64,000 nt of DNA from Salegentibacter sp. 24 (GCF_004362395.1 NZ_SNWE01000002.1:1-64000), one strand, 5' to 3'; shown: positions 46,505 to 55,514, counted from the stretch's first letter. Program-made: numbers and translations. The notes: generated by a model not told the origin, from the letters alone.

Positions 46505-48211
46505 ATGAAAAATACTTTATACATTTTATTGCTTTTCATAGGGATAGCCATTACTGGTTGTGAACCTATGGAAGAGATTCATAACGACATTGATGAAGGA
46601 CTAGAAAATGTTGAAGGATCTTTGGATTATACTTTGGTAGAAGAAGATTATACTGAAAACCTTGGACTTAGTTTTCCAAATTTCAGTTCAGAGGATGAGG
46701 CAAGGGAATTAATTCCGGTGCTTTTATCAGATCTTTATCCCGCATTGGGTCAAAACTCTTCTGTGAATGCTACTTTTAATATTTACGATCCAATTGTGGT
46801 CGAAGAATATATGGTGACTGCAGCGGATTATGAAGCAATAGGTTTAAGTGAAAATTATTTTTCTGGATTGGGAGATGTGATGGATTTCCTTGCATACCAA
46901 TTTCCACAAGCGGAAGAGGGAGATTATGTAGAGTTAACATACAATACCCTAGCCGATGAGGTAGCCTATATGCTTACCGATACGGACTTTAGTTTAATAG
47001 AGGAAGAATTGGCTGACGAGTATCCACTCCCAGCTGCCAGCGCTTCTGAGTATGGAAACTTCGAGAGAAGAGAAAGTAATGATGCCTATTGGAGCAACGA
47101 AATGATTCTTGAGGCTGTCAATGTGGTTCTTTCAGAAAATATAGACGGAATAGAAGGTCAAAAATACAATGTCTCTTACGAAATCTATAATGGGGAATCA
47201 GGAACACAAAGTATGACTGTTCAGTTTAATGGAAATATGTATGTCGCCGTAGGTGGAACTCCTTATGAACTTACTACGGATGATTATGATTTTGTGGGAG
47301 CAGAACTACTTGAGGAATATCCTGGGCCGGCAGCAAACGCAGCGCAATATCATAGTTTTGATGTTAATGAAGACAGCGATAACTACTGGAGTATGGATAT
47401 GCTTTTAGAAGCTTTCAATCTAGTTTTAAATGAAAATTATCCAGATGCAGCAGATGGTGATAAATTTGAAGTTAGTTATGATGTTTACAGTGGAGGGGTT
47501 TCCACTAGAGTTCAGGCTCTAGTTTTAGAAAACGGCACCTATATTGTGGATGAAGAAGCTGCAGTTTCTACTATTGAAGCTACAAATGTATTTGCATATA
47601 CCAACGGAAGCTGGAACACTCCGCTTACTCTTGAAGAGGAGGATTATACGGCGATGGGGCAATCTTATCCTAATTTTGATGATGAAGATGAAGCGATTTA
47701 TAAGCTTTCCATCTTTTTGGAAAATCAGTTTCCCTATGCCCAAGAAGGTGATTTTGTAGCCGTAGCTTACAATTTCTATTCAGGAGAAACTACTACTGAA
47801 TATGCAAATTTCGTATTTGAAGATGGTGAATTCAATTACATCCCTAGTGTTGTGGAAAGAAGTCTACAGTTTGGAAATGACGGGACCGAATGGGTTCCGG
47901 ATAATACCATTCGTTATTCACTTAGCGGAAGTGATTATGCTACAATAGCTTCTGCTTTAGCAGATGAATACCCTGCACCGGTTGAAAGTATGGGTAACTA
48001 CTCTAACTTTGATCGAAGAGAGGGAAATGCTGCTTATTGGAGCGATGAGATGCTTCTTGAAGCTATGCGGGTACTACTTAATGATATTGCTCCAAATGCA
48101 GAAGTTGGTCAGCAATATGTTATGACATTCGATATTTACAATGGTACCAATACTACAGAATCATTAAGTCTAATTAAAAATGAAGCTGGAGTTTGGGTGA
48201 TTAATGAGTAG
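46505..48211 (+). CDS. Lipoprotein of six repeated modules, unknown family
   Basis: The 568-residue protein has a lipobox (AITGC) with Cys19. The mature part is strongly acidic and built of six related modules starting near residues 44, 104, 157, 256, 375 and 473. Each opens with a pattern like LT-x-x-DY (VEEDYTENLGLS, TAADYEAIGL, TDTDFSLI, TTDDYDFVG, EEEDYTAMGQ, SGSDYATI). Three modules (157, 256, 473) carry YWS followed by LLEA and a Y-x-N/S-G turn. I do not recognise the repeat. It probably sits on the cell surface beside the TonB receptor 10 bases upstream and may bind its cargo (inference). Confidence 0.85.
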   Translation: MKNTLYILLLFIGIAITGCEPMEEIHNDIDEGLENVEGSLDYTLVEEDYTENLGLSFPNFSSEDEARELIPVLLSDLYPALGQNSSVNATFNIYDPIVVEEYMVTAADYEAIGLSENYFSGLGDVMDFLAYQFPQAEEGDYVELTYNTLADEVAYMLTDTDFSLIEEELADEYPLPAASASEYGNFERRESNDAYWSNEMILEAVNVVLSENIDGIEGQKYNVSYEIYNGESGTQSMTVQFNGNMYVAVGGTPYELTTDDYDFVGAELLEEYPGPAANAAQYHSFDVNEDSDNYWSMDMLLEAFNLVLNENYPDAADGDKFEVSYDVYSGGVSTRVQALVLENGTYIVDEEAAVSTIEATNVFAYTNGSWNTPLTLEEEDYTAMGQSYPNFDDEDEAIYKLSIFLENQFPYAQEGDFVAVAYNFYSGETTTEYANFVFEDGEFNYIPSVVERSLQFGNDGTEWVPDNTIRYSLSGSDYATIASALADEYPAPVESMGNYSNFDRREGNAAYWSDEMLLEAMRVLLNDIAPNAEVGQQYVMTFDIYNGTNTTESLSLIKNEAGVWVINE

Positions 48212-48230
48212 CCCAAAATTCATATAAATA

Positions 48231-48268
48231 AAAAACCTCTTATCGGTCTTTATCGGTAAGAGGTTTTT
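48231..48268 (+). terminator. Terminator after the six-module lipoprotein
   Basis: The 12-bp stem AAAAACCTCTTA (48231-48242) pairs with TAAGAGGTTTTT (48257-48268). The loop is 14 bases. It separates the lipoprotein from the nuclease gene 43 bases downstream, which may need its own promoter or read-through. Confidence 0.85.
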
Positions 48269-48310
48269 ATTTTTGATAAACTTTATATTATTAAAATTTA
48301 AAATCCAAAA

Positions 48311-49954
48311 ATGAAAAAGTTCCTATTTTGTGCTTTTACAATCCTGGCTTTTGCCGGATGCAGTAGTGAAGACGATAGCTCAGACCCGATTGACAAACCC
48401 GAAATCGAAAATCCTGTGGCCATAGCAGATAAAGTTGCGACTTCAGAAAATGAAGAATTAAGTATTGAAAAAGAATTTTTACTAGAAAATGATGAAATTA
48501 TAGATCGTGCTAGAATAAGTTTTTTTGATTCAGAATCTGCCGAGGGTGGAGAAATAATTGATAACCGAAATGGGACCTTATCTTATTTCCCTCCTGAAGG
48601 TTTTATAGGCGAAGATAGTTTCTCATATAAGCTATGTGTGCCTGGAAGTGAAAATCGTTGTTCTTCAGCCGTGGTCACGATTAATATTGGAGATGCGGGC
48701 GCTCCAATGGCTGAAGATGATACATACGAAACCGACGAAGGAAACGAATTTCGTATCAATAATTACTTATCTAATGACATTTTGCTGGATAATGCCGGAA
48801 TAATAGAAGTTCAAACCGAAGATACCAATGGTACTGTTATATTGGAGGACGATGGCAGTATTACCTATATTCCATCAGAAGGCTTCTCAGGAAAAGACAC
48901 CTTTATTTATACCATATGCGATAGTGATGAAGAGCCTGAGTGTGCTTCCGCTATGATTACGATGAATGTGATTGACCAGGGATCTCCTGTAGCAAATGAT
49001 GACATTATAGTTGTTGATATGAACACTTCAGTATTCACGATCAACACTTTACTCAATAATGATGAACTTACAGATGATGCGGTAATTTCTTCTATAGACG
49101 GTAGTAATAGCCAGGGAACAGTAGTTTTAAATGAGGACGGTAGTATTTCTTATAGGCCTGAAGCCGGGCTTGTGGGGGAAGATACTTTTAATTATTCCAT
49201 CTGTGATGATGATCAGCCAAATGCAACTTGTTCAACAGGTAAGGTAACTGTTACTTTAATAGATCCAGTTAGCTTTGATATTCCAGCTGAAATCGCTCAA
49301 TATTACGATGGTCTTTCTATTTCTCAGGATAAGGATCTCAACTACAAAGTAGTTTCAGGTCTCACCAAAGAAATGCATACCACTATCCTTTCCTATGGAC
49401 AACGTCACGAATTTCTTTATGAAGCTGATGAAGATCTGGATAATCCAGAAAATGTAATTTTAATGTATTCAGGAGAAAGCAGATATTGGAAAGAATATAC
49501 TTCTGGTAGTAATGCTTATACACCTCAAACCTTTAATACTGAACATGTTTTTCCACAATCCCGTTTATCCAGTGATGAGGCTGTGACAGATTTGCATCAC
49601 CTAAGAGTTGCGGATGCTGATTTAAATGGATTGCGTTCTAATTATCCTTATACCGATGGAAGCGGGGATTATGGATTAATAAACAATGCTGCTTTTTTTC
49701 CCGGTGATGAGTGGAAAGGTGATGTTGCTCGCATGATTCTTTACTTAAATGTTCGTTACAATGAAGATATAAGTAAAGTTGGAAATCTGGAACTTTTTCT
49801 TGAATGGAATAGGGAAGATCCGGTTTCAGCTTTCGAAATGCAACGAAACAATGTGATAGAAGGTGCACAGGGAAACCGTAATCCTTTTATAGATAATCCA
49901 TACCTGGTAACCCTTATTTGGGGGGGGGATCCTGCTGAAAATACCTGGGATTAA
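48311..49954 (+). CDS. Exported endonuclease I with three Ig-like repeats
   Basis: The 547 residues start with a lipoprotein-type signal (FAGCSSEDD, Cys19). About residues 37-315 form three cadherin/Big-like repeats, each with a pattern such as ADDTYETDEGNEFRI and GKDTFIYTICD. The C-terminal part is an EndA-type endonuclease I: NTEHVFPQSRLS with the catalytic His412, DLHHLRVAD and QGNRNPFIDNP. It would cut extracellular DNA or RNA at the surface. No type IX secretion C-terminal domain is visible. The neighbours suggest a role in nucleic-acid scavenging (inference). Confidence 0.9.
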   Translation: MKKFLFCAFTILAFAGCSSEDDSSDPIDKPEIENPVAIADKVATSENEELSIEKEFLLENDEIIDRARISFFDSESAEGGEIIDNRNGTLSYFPPEGFIGEDSFSYKLCVPGSENRCSSAVVTINIGDAGAPMAEDDTYETDEGNEFRINNYLSNDILLDNAGIIEVQTEDTNGTVILEDDGSITYIPSEGFSGKDTFIYTICDSDEEPECASAMITMNVIDQGSPVANDDIIVVDMNTSVFTINTLLNNDELTDDAVISSIDGSNSQGTVVLNEDGSISYRPEAGLVGEDTFNYSICDDDQPNATCSTGKVTVTLIDPVSFDIPAEIAQYYDGLSISQDKDLNYKVVSGLTKEMHTTILSYGQRHEFLYEADEDLDNPENVILMYSGESRYWKEYTSGSNAYTPQTFNTEHVFPQSRLSSDEAVTDLHHLRVADADLNGLRSNYPYTDGSGDYGLINNAAFFPGDEWKGDVARMILYLNVRYNEDISKVGNLELFLEWNREDPVSAFEMQRNNVIEGAQGNRNPFIDNPYLVTLIWGGDPAENTWD

Positions 49955-49977
49955 TTTTAAACAGTAAATTTTATTAA

Positions 49978-50017
49978 AAAGGGCCATCTAAAAGTTAATT
50001 TGGATGGCCTTGTTTTA
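49978..50017 (+). terminator. Terminator after the nuclease gene
   Basis: The stem GGCCATC (49982-49988) pairs with GATGGCC (50003-50009) around a 14-base loop, followed by TTGTTTTATT. Confidence 0.8.
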
Positions 50018-50064
50018 TTAATAAGTTAAGTGTAAAAAGACTTCCTTTAAGTGGTACTAATAAG

Positions 50065-50256
50065 ATGCTATATGAAAAAGAAATGCTAGAGAATGTTTAA
50101 GCAATTTGTCTTGATCATAATCAAAGAGCAATTTTCCAGGAAAAAAATCTATTCCGTGTAATGGCTGATGCGAATTTCATGGACGAGCTTCTTATTATCT
50201 AAAATAGCCAAGGAAGAGAACATAAATACAAACATATAAGAGTGTTTTTAAGTTGA
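50065..50256 (+). other. Possible decayed ORF in a 480-base gap
   Basis: The gap between the nuclease terminator and 50435 contains one frame that is open except for TAA at 50098 and TAA at 50200, ending with TGA at 50254. It reads AICLDHNQRAIFQEKN and ANFMDELLII between the stops. No family is recognised. It may be a broken gene or chance. The rest of the gap is A+T-rich and must hold the promoter of the next gene; a TATCTTTA at 50411 is a weak candidate for a -7 box. Confidence 0.25.
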
Positions 50257-50434
50257 TTTAATCCAAAGCGGGAAGATTATGTGAAATAACTACGCTAAAA
50301 ACTGACAGTTTTTAAAAATTTATAATAAACTGTTTTCTTCCTAAAAATTGTAATTGATTAATCCTTATAAACTAAACAGCAAAATAAAATCGCCTTTTTG
50401 TAGAAAATCCTATCTTTACTAAAATTTTTCTTCT

Positions 50435-50872
50435 ATGTATGCAACTGTACAATTTATTCATTCTTATTGGGCTTATTTAGTGCTTATTGTGCTTTTTGTA
50501 GCTGTCTTCAATGCAATAATTGGTTATGTTTCTAATAAGGAATATGGTGCGACTAATTTTAGAATCGCCCTTTTTACACTTATCATTTCTCATATTCAGT
50601 TATTAATAGGAATTATCTTATATTTTACTGCTCCCTATTTTTCTGTGCTTCTCGAAAAAGGCATGGGACCGGTAATGGCAGATCCAACTCTTAGGCTATA
50701 CATTATGGAACATCCATTAATGATGATCATCGCAGTGGTCTTAATAACGATGGGATATTCCAAACATAAAAGTAAACTTACTTCAAAACCAAAATTTAAA
50801 ACGCTGGCAATTTTTTACACCCTTGGTTTATTGATTATGTTATCACGTATTCCCTGGAGTCTTTGGTTTTAA
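50435..50872 (+). CDS. Small four-helix membrane protein, conserved hypothetical
   Basis: The 145 residues contain four membrane segments (about 10-30, 45-65, 90-110, 122-140). Features are a His near each end of the second and third segments (ISHIQLLIGIILYF, MEHPLMMIIAVVL) and a closing SRIPWSLWF. Flavobacterial homologues are sometimes annotated as cytochrome B or even as a ribosomal protein, which I do not trust. The spaced His residues would allow heme binding, but this is only an idea. It stands alone between two terminated or oppositely oriented units. Confidence 0.65.
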   Translation: MYATVQFIHSYWAYLVLIVLFVAVFNAIIGYVSNKEYGATNFRIALFTLIISHIQLLIGIILYFTAPYFSVLLEKGMGPVMADPTLRLYIMEHPLMMIIAVVLITMGYSKHKSKLTSKPKFKTLAIFYTLGLLIMLSRIPWSLWF

Positions 50873-51026
50873 TTTATTAATTCATTTTCACCACTGGCAA
50901 GTTTCTGATAGATCCTGTTTAATTATTAAATAAATAATTGTATTGGAATCTGGTCAACCTGGATGTTTAAAAGGGGAGGTTTTATAATGTAAGAATCTTT
51001 CTTAATTGGGATATAATAGTGAATCA

Positions 51027-51755
51027 TTATTTCTGATAAGCGTCATTATATGGCGACCAAATCTCATAAATAGGTTCTCCTTTGGAGCTTTTTCCTGTGT
51101 GATGCCAATTTCCATCCTTAACTTCAAATTGAAATTTCAGTCTAGCTCCTACACGACTGGAATCTCTTGAAAAGAATTCAATATTTTCGGTATAGTTCCC
51201 GTCATGGGCGGTATAAGTTCCGCCTCCTGAGCCGTGAAATTCTTTGGTGGCTGAATTAAAAGCTATCCATTGAAATCTGTTGCCACTCAAAATTTTCACA
51301 GTCCGCCTGCTAGTGGGAATCATCTTGTCTAGTTGGCCACCTCTTACACGGCCGGTAATTACCCAGTTTCCCGTAAGGATATCGGTTTTATCCGAAACCC
51401 TTTCCCAAATTTTCGTAGAAACTCCGTCGGAGATTTTTATTTTATTGGTATTTATCCAGAAAATTTTATAATCCTTTTCAATACCAATATTTTTAGCATC
51501 ATAAGTGTCGAAATCTCTAATTTCAGTTAGCGTTTCGTCTATTAGGTTAAGTTCTCCTCCGGCAGCCCCTAAAAAATCATCTGTACTCAAGAGTTTTGAT
51601 CCCAGGGCAAAATATCCGTCCTGAATAATCTTAACAACTTCACGATTGGTGACAATTTCACCGTTCTTTTGAATTAATTTCCAAGCACCATCCATTTGCT
51701 GAGCTGATATAATTCCAAAGCAGAAGAACAGGGGTAGAAAAATTGAATTTTTCAT
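51027..51755 (-). CDS. Exported hypothetical protein (lipocalin-like, DUF4488 type)
   Basis: The 242 residues have a signal peptide (to about residue 18). The body has two similar halves: MDGAWKLIQKNGEI and LTGNWVITGRVRGGQL. The second half continues with GSGGGTYTAHDGNYTENIEF and FEVKDGNWHHTG, which resembles the DUF4488/lipocalin-like folds of Bacteroidota. No active site is evident. It is followed on the minus strand by no gene within 150 bases and lies downstream of hflX. Confidence 0.65.
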   Translation of the reverse strand: MKNSIFLPLFFCFGIISAQQMDGAWKLIQKNGEIVTNREVVKIIQDGYFALGSKLLSTDDFLGAAGGELNLIDETLTEIRDFDTYDAKNIGIEKDYKIFWINTNKIKISDGVSTKIWERVSDKTDILTGNWVITGRVRGGQLDKMIPTSRRTVKILSGNRFQWIAFNSATKEFHGSGGGTYTAHDGNYTENIEFFSRDSSRVGARLKFQFEVKDGNWHHTGKSSKGEPIYEIWSPYNDAYQK

Positions 51756-51828
51756 TGTAGTAACTTATAGACCTTCTCTAAGGTACATAAATTGCCGAAA
51801 AAAGAACTGATAATTTCGTGGGTTTATT

Positions 51829-53049
51829 TTACTGTTTTTCTCCGTATTTGTCATATTCCGGGTAGAGAAAATTATTATAGGGAAAACGAGTAATATGGAT
51901 TTTGCGGACTGCTTCGTAAACTTTTCTACGAAAATCTTCCATATTTTCCTTGTTTAGAGCTGAAATGAACAAAACATTATCCCCCATTTTATTCATCCAA
52001 GTCTGCTTCCATTCTTTAAGGGTATAATGTGCTTTTGTCTTTTCAGTTATTAGATCATCATCTTCAATCTCTTCAGCTTCATATTGATCAATTTTATTAA
52101 AAACCATAATAGTTGGTTTGTCATTACTCTTAATTTCACTCATAATCTGATTAACGGATTCAATATGATCTTCAAAATTTGGATGTGAAATATCTACCAC
52201 ATGTAGTAGTAGATCAGCTTCCCTGACTTCATCTAAAGTAGATTTAAAAGACTCTACCAGTTGAGTGGGTAGTTTCCTTATAAATCCTACTGTATCGGTT
52301 AAGAGGAAAGGTAGATTGCGAATTACAACTTTTCTAACCGTGGTGTCTAATGTTGCAAAAAGCTTATTTTCAGCAAAAACCTCACTTTTGCTAATGGTAT
52401 TCATCAGGGTAGATTTGCCAACGTTGGTATAGCCAACCAGGGCTACTCGAACTAATTGTCCTCGATTACCGCGTTGTACTTCCATTTGCTTATCTATGGT
52501 TTCTAATTTCTTTTTTAAAAGTGAAATTTTATCCCTTACAATCCTACGGTCAGTTTCTATCTCAGTTTCTCCGGGTCCCCGCATTCCAATACCTCCACGC
52601 TGACGTTCCAGGTGAGTCCACATTCCAGCAAGTCTGGGTAACAAATATTCGTATTGTGCAAGTTCAACTTGTGTTCTGGCATAACTGGTTTGTGCTCGTT
52701 GAGCAAAAATATCCAAGATAAGTGTGGTTCTATCTAAAACTTTACATTTCAGAATTTTCTCAATATTTTTCTGTTGAGCAGGAGAGAGTTCATCATCGAA
52801 AATAGCAGTCCCTACGTCGTTCTCGTCTACGAATTCTTTTAGTTCATTCATCTTCCCAGTCCCGATAAAAGTTTTGGGATTAGGCTTGTCCATATTCTGG
52901 CTGAACCGTTTTATCACTTCCCCGCCGGCGGTATAGGTAAGGAATTCTAATTCGTCCAGGTATTCTTCTAATTTATCGTGCCCCTGCTCTTTAGTAACAA
53001 TACCAATTAAAACAGCTTTTTCGTGGGTAAGGTCAGTTTTTTCAATCAT
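51829..53049 (-). CDS. hflX: Ribosome-associated GTPase HflX
   Basis: HflX splits stalled or hibernating ribosomes. I start it at the Met at 53049 (MIEKTDLTHEKAVLIG), not at the upstream ATG at 53067, because the upstream extension overlaps a promoter box. The 406-residue product has the N-terminal domain with FIGTGKMNEL, a helical linker (PRLAGMWTHLERQRGGIGMR), and the GTPase with VGYTNVGKSTLMN (G1), DTVGFI (G3) and NKID (G4). Length is normal. The transcript is predicted to be leaderless. Confidence 0.95.
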   Translation of the reverse strand: MIEKTDLTHEKAVLIGIVTKEQGHDKLEEYLDELEFLTYTAGGEVIKRFSQNMDKPNPKTFIGTGKMNELKEFVDENDVGTAIFDDELSPAQQKNIEKILKCKVLDRTTLILDIFAQRAQTSYARTQVELAQYEYLLPRLAGMWTHLERQRGGIGMRGPGETEIETDRRIVRDKISLLKKKLETIDKQMEVQRGNRGQLVRVALVGYTNVGKSTLMNTISKSEVFAENKLFATLDTTVRKVVIRNLPFLLTDTVGFIRKLPTQLVESFKSTLDEVREADLLLHVVDISHPNFEDHIESVNQIMSEIKSNDKPTIMVFNKIDQYEAEEIEDDDLITEKTKAHYTLKEWKQTWMNKMGDNVLFISALNKENMEDFRRKVYEAVRKIHITRFPYNNFLYPEYDKYGEKQ

Positions 53050-53054
53050 AAATA

Positions 53055-53062
53055 CAAAGTTA
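53055..53062 (-). promoter_or_regulatory. -7 box (TAACTTTG) directly before hflX
   Basis: On the minus strand the box ends 5 bases before the ATG at 53049. It is the same spacing as at uvrC. It supports the internal start and a leaderless mRNA. Confidence 0.45.
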
Positions 53063-53127
53063 CACAATAGATTAGTACTGGGATTTTTACGGAAATCATT
53101 TCAACATTTATTTAACTAAAAAGTGTA

Positions 53128-53160
53128 CTAAAATAACAAACCTGCTGGATTAGAGCAGGC
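53128..53160 (-). terminator. Probable terminator of the suf operon
   Basis: On the minus strand the stem CCTGCT pairs with AGCAGG around a 7-base loop, followed by TTTGTTATTTT. It lies about 110 bases after the last gene of the operon. Confidence 0.55.
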
Positions 53161-53272
53161 TGTATTATATATCATCTTTGTTTTACAGTCACATTTAATT
53201 CATTTGTTCTTGAATTACAAAGGTGCTTGATAAAAAAGTATTACATGCTGGGTTTGATTATTTGAAAGACAA

Positions 53273-54166
53273 TTAAAATCCATAATTGAATCCAATACCA
53301 AAAACTTCCCTGATTTGAAAACCCTGAACGGCATTATCGTCGTATATAGCCTGGAAAATCAGGTTAGTAGAAAGATAATCGTTGATTTTCATATTCATGT
53401 TCATCGTATAATCTAAATCGACGTTTTTGGGATTTTCAAGATAGTTGGAATAGAGGTTAAGCATATTTTCCATAGTTACATTTTCAATAATATCTATTTT
53501 AGCGTAACCTGAAACTGAAGCCCCAAATTCGAAACGCATTGCCTTGTCCGCATCTAGCCCAAAATAATCACCATCAACATAATCTGGTCGGGAAGTGAAA
53601 TCTTTGTCACCAAACACCATTCGTCCTGTAGCAGGAGCGATGTTTAGGTATAAACGATCACTTTTTTTCCACATCATTCCGGGTCCAAATTGGAGATAGG
53701 CAGGAGATAAGAAGTTCGTATATTCTGTTCTGATGGTTTGGCCTGATTCAGGGTCTTCGCCGAATTTATAGCCTTTGGTGACTTGTGTTCTAAAATTAAG
53801 AAAGAGTGAATAAAACCAGTTTGATTCCTGAACTTGTTTTCCCGCAATCGAATTTAGTTCCAAACGATCACTGGTTTTTCTTGAAAAATCATCAGTGCGT
53901 TGCTTGGTTAATCCATAATCCAACAAGACCTTGTTATTCCAGGTAAAATCATCTTTTAAATAATTAAAATTATAGTCAAATAGTAAATTTCCTGCAAAAT
54001 TTGATGTACCTCCTCCTGTCCATTCTTCATTAAAGGCTGATTGATTAAACAGTATGGAGATGTTACCTTCGGTAGTCCAGCCTTCTTTCTTGGCTTCTGT
54101 CTCTTCTTGTGCATTAATGTTAAAAACCCCGCTGAACAAAGCGAGGGCAAGTACTAATCTCTTCAT
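53273..54166 (-). CDS. DUF3078 outer-membrane protein
   Basis: The 297 residues have a signal peptide ending near NAQEE (about residue 20). The body is a series of beta strands with the family segment GWTTEGNISILFNQSAFNEEW and ends VFGIGFNYGF with the terminal Phe, so it is probably an outer-membrane barrel. The function is unknown. It is the last gene of the long minus-strand run that begins with sufA and starts one base after the DUF2480 stop, so it is probably co-transcribed. Confidence 0.83.
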   Translation of the reverse strand: MKRLVLALALFSGVFNINAQEETEAKKEGWTTEGNISILFNQSAFNEEWTGGGTSNFAGNLLFDYNFNYLKDDFTWNNKVLLDYGLTKQRTDDFSRKTSDRLELNSIAGKQVQESNWFYSLFLNFRTQVTKGYKFGEDPESGQTIRTEYTNFLSPAYLQFGPGMMWKKSDRLYLNIAPATGRMVFGDKDFTSRPDYVDGDYFGLDADKAMRFEFGASVSGYAKIDIIENVTMENMLNLYSNYLENPKNVDLDYTMNMNMKINDYLSTNLIFQAIYDDNAVQGFQIREVFGIGFNYGF

Positions 54167-54167
54167 C

Positions 54168-54680
54168 TTATTTTTTGGGTTTTTTATATAGTGGTACCGA
54201 CGAACAGGCTTCGCCGTACATCAAGCTTTTTACTACTGGTTGTAGTTTTTCTATTAAAAGTAAATAGGCATTTTTTGGAACCGGTTTATTGGAACAACCT
54301 TTAATTATTACAGGTTTGTCCTTGAAATTACTTATATCCATTTTCTGTAAAACTTCCGTATACAAAACCGTTTCTAAGGTTTCCAAATCTCCATTGATCA
54401 CTTTTTTAGCATAGGGCTGTAAATAAGTGGCCAGCAACATAAAGGCCCAGGCTGGAATTATCGCATCGGTAGAACAAGTAAGAGCTATATACTTATCTTG
54501 ATACTGACTCCAGTCATGATTTTTGGCTTGCATTCTAAAATCTCCTTCCCGCAGAACAAAACCTTCCAACAGCCAATCCTTTACATCAAACAATACCCGT
54601 TGTCCCGGGGAATAATAATCTTCCAGGTTAAACGTGATTAGTTTACTACTAGCTATACGGTTTACAATTTCTTCGGCCAT
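54168..54680 (-). CDS. DUF2480 family protein
   Basis: The 170 residues are a conserved Bacteroidota protein with the start IVNRIASSKLITFNLEDYY and the segment WSQYQDKYIALTCSTDAIIPAW. The function is unknown. In Bacteroidota these genes often stand next to the suf genes, as here, so a link with iron-sulfur assembly is plausible. Two cysteines (in LTCSTD and IKGCSN) could be functional. It lies 80 bases after the DUF59 gene. Confidence 0.85.
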   Translation of the reverse strand: MAEEIVNRIASSKLITFNLEDYYSPGQRVLFDVKDWLLEGFVLREGDFRMQAKNHDWSQYQDKYIALTCSTDAIIPAWAFMLLATYLQPYAKKVINGDLETLETVLYTEVLQKMDISNFKDKPVIIKGCSNKPVPKNAYLLLIEKLQPVVKSLMYGEACSSVPLYKKPKK

Positions 54681-54760
54681 AATTTGGACTTAAAAATGAA
54701 TGATTCACACAATTTTTGAATAGTTTATTTAAGTTCCCCTCTTCTTAAATTAATGGGCTT

Positions 54761-55084
54761 TTAGAGAAGACCTAATTCCAGTTTTGCTTCCTCGCTAATG
54801 AGGTCCTGGTTCCATGGTGGATCGAAAGTTATCTCTACCTCCGCATCTTTGACCATATCTATAGAAGCCACTCTTTCCTTCACTTCCTGGGGTAAACTTT
54901 CGGCAACAGGACAGTTGGGAGTGGTTAGAGTCATTAATATTTTTACTTCGTAATCGGTATTTACCATCACATCGTAAATAAGACCTAATTCATATATATC
55001 TACGGGGATTTCAGGATCGTAAATGGTTTTTAAAACCTGTACGATCTTTTCTCCCAATTCCTGAGTATCAATTTCTTTTTCCAT
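54761..55084 (-). CDS. SUF-associated DUF59/MIP18-type assembly factor
   Basis: The 107-residue protein (start at 55084, MEKEIDTQELGEKIV) is a DUF59 domain of the SufT/MIP18 kind that helps deliver iron-sulfur clusters. The upstream in-frame start at 55117 overlaps the sufE end and is less likely. Landmarks are TIYDPEIPVDIYELGLIYDV and TLTTPNCPVAESLPQEV, where the Cys is the conserved one. Its ATG overlaps or abuts the sufE stop, so translation is coupled. Confidence 0.92.
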   Translation of the reverse strand: MEKEIDTQELGEKIVQVLKTIYDPEIPVDIYELGLIYDVMVNTDYEVKILMTLTTPNCPVAESLPQEVKERVASIDMVKDAEVEITFDPPWNQDLISEEAKLELGLL

Positions 55085-55085
55085 C

Positions 55086-55514
55086 TTAATTGAGTTGTGT
55101 TTGATATGCCACAGCATACATTTTAAGTTGTTTGACCATACTTACCAAGCCATTGGCCCGTGTTGGAGACAAGTGTTCTTTCAGTCCAATATCATCAATA
55201 AAGTTTGTATTGGCTTCTATTATTGCAGAAGGGTGATGATTTGAAAAAGTTCTTATTAAAATGGCAACTATTCCTTTGGTGATTATCGCGTCGCTATCTG
55301 CGGTAAAAACTAATTTTTCATCTTCCAGTTCAGCATGCACCCATACTTTACTTTGGCACCCTTTAATAAGGTTTTCGTCAATTTTGTATTTATCTTGTAT
55401 TAAAGGAAGTGCCTTACCGAGTTCTATCATATATTCATAGCGCTGCATCCAGTCGTCGAACATTGCGAATTCCTCTACAATTTCTTTTTGTATTTCTTGT
55501 ATTGTCTTATTCAC
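55086..55514 (-). CDS. sufE: Sulfur-acceptor protein SufE
   Basis: It takes the persulfide from SufS and passes it to the SufBCD scaffold. The 142 residues have the conserved Cys53 in LIKGCQSKVWVHAEL, with LGKALPLIQDKYKIDEN before it. The length fits SufE. It lies 100 bases downstream of sufS and touches the DUF59 gene. Confidence 0.95.
   Translation of the reverse strand: MNKTIQEIQKEIVEEFAMFDDWMQRYEYMIELGKALPLIQDKYKIDENLIKGCQSKVWVHAELEDEKLVFTADSDAIITKGIVAILIRTFSNHHPSAIIEANTNFIDDIGLKEHLSPTRANGLVSMVKQLKMYAVAYQTQLN

Noticed and set aside
48311-49954. Endonuclease I as a type IX secretion cargo
   Set aside because: No C-terminal sorting domain is visible; the sequence ends with the nuclease fold and a lipobox is present at the N-terminus.
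50108-50125. Palindrome TTGAT-CATA-ATCAA as an operator
   Set aside because: A 5-bp inverted repeat is expected by chance in A+T-rich sequence, and no regulator or promoter box is aligned with it.
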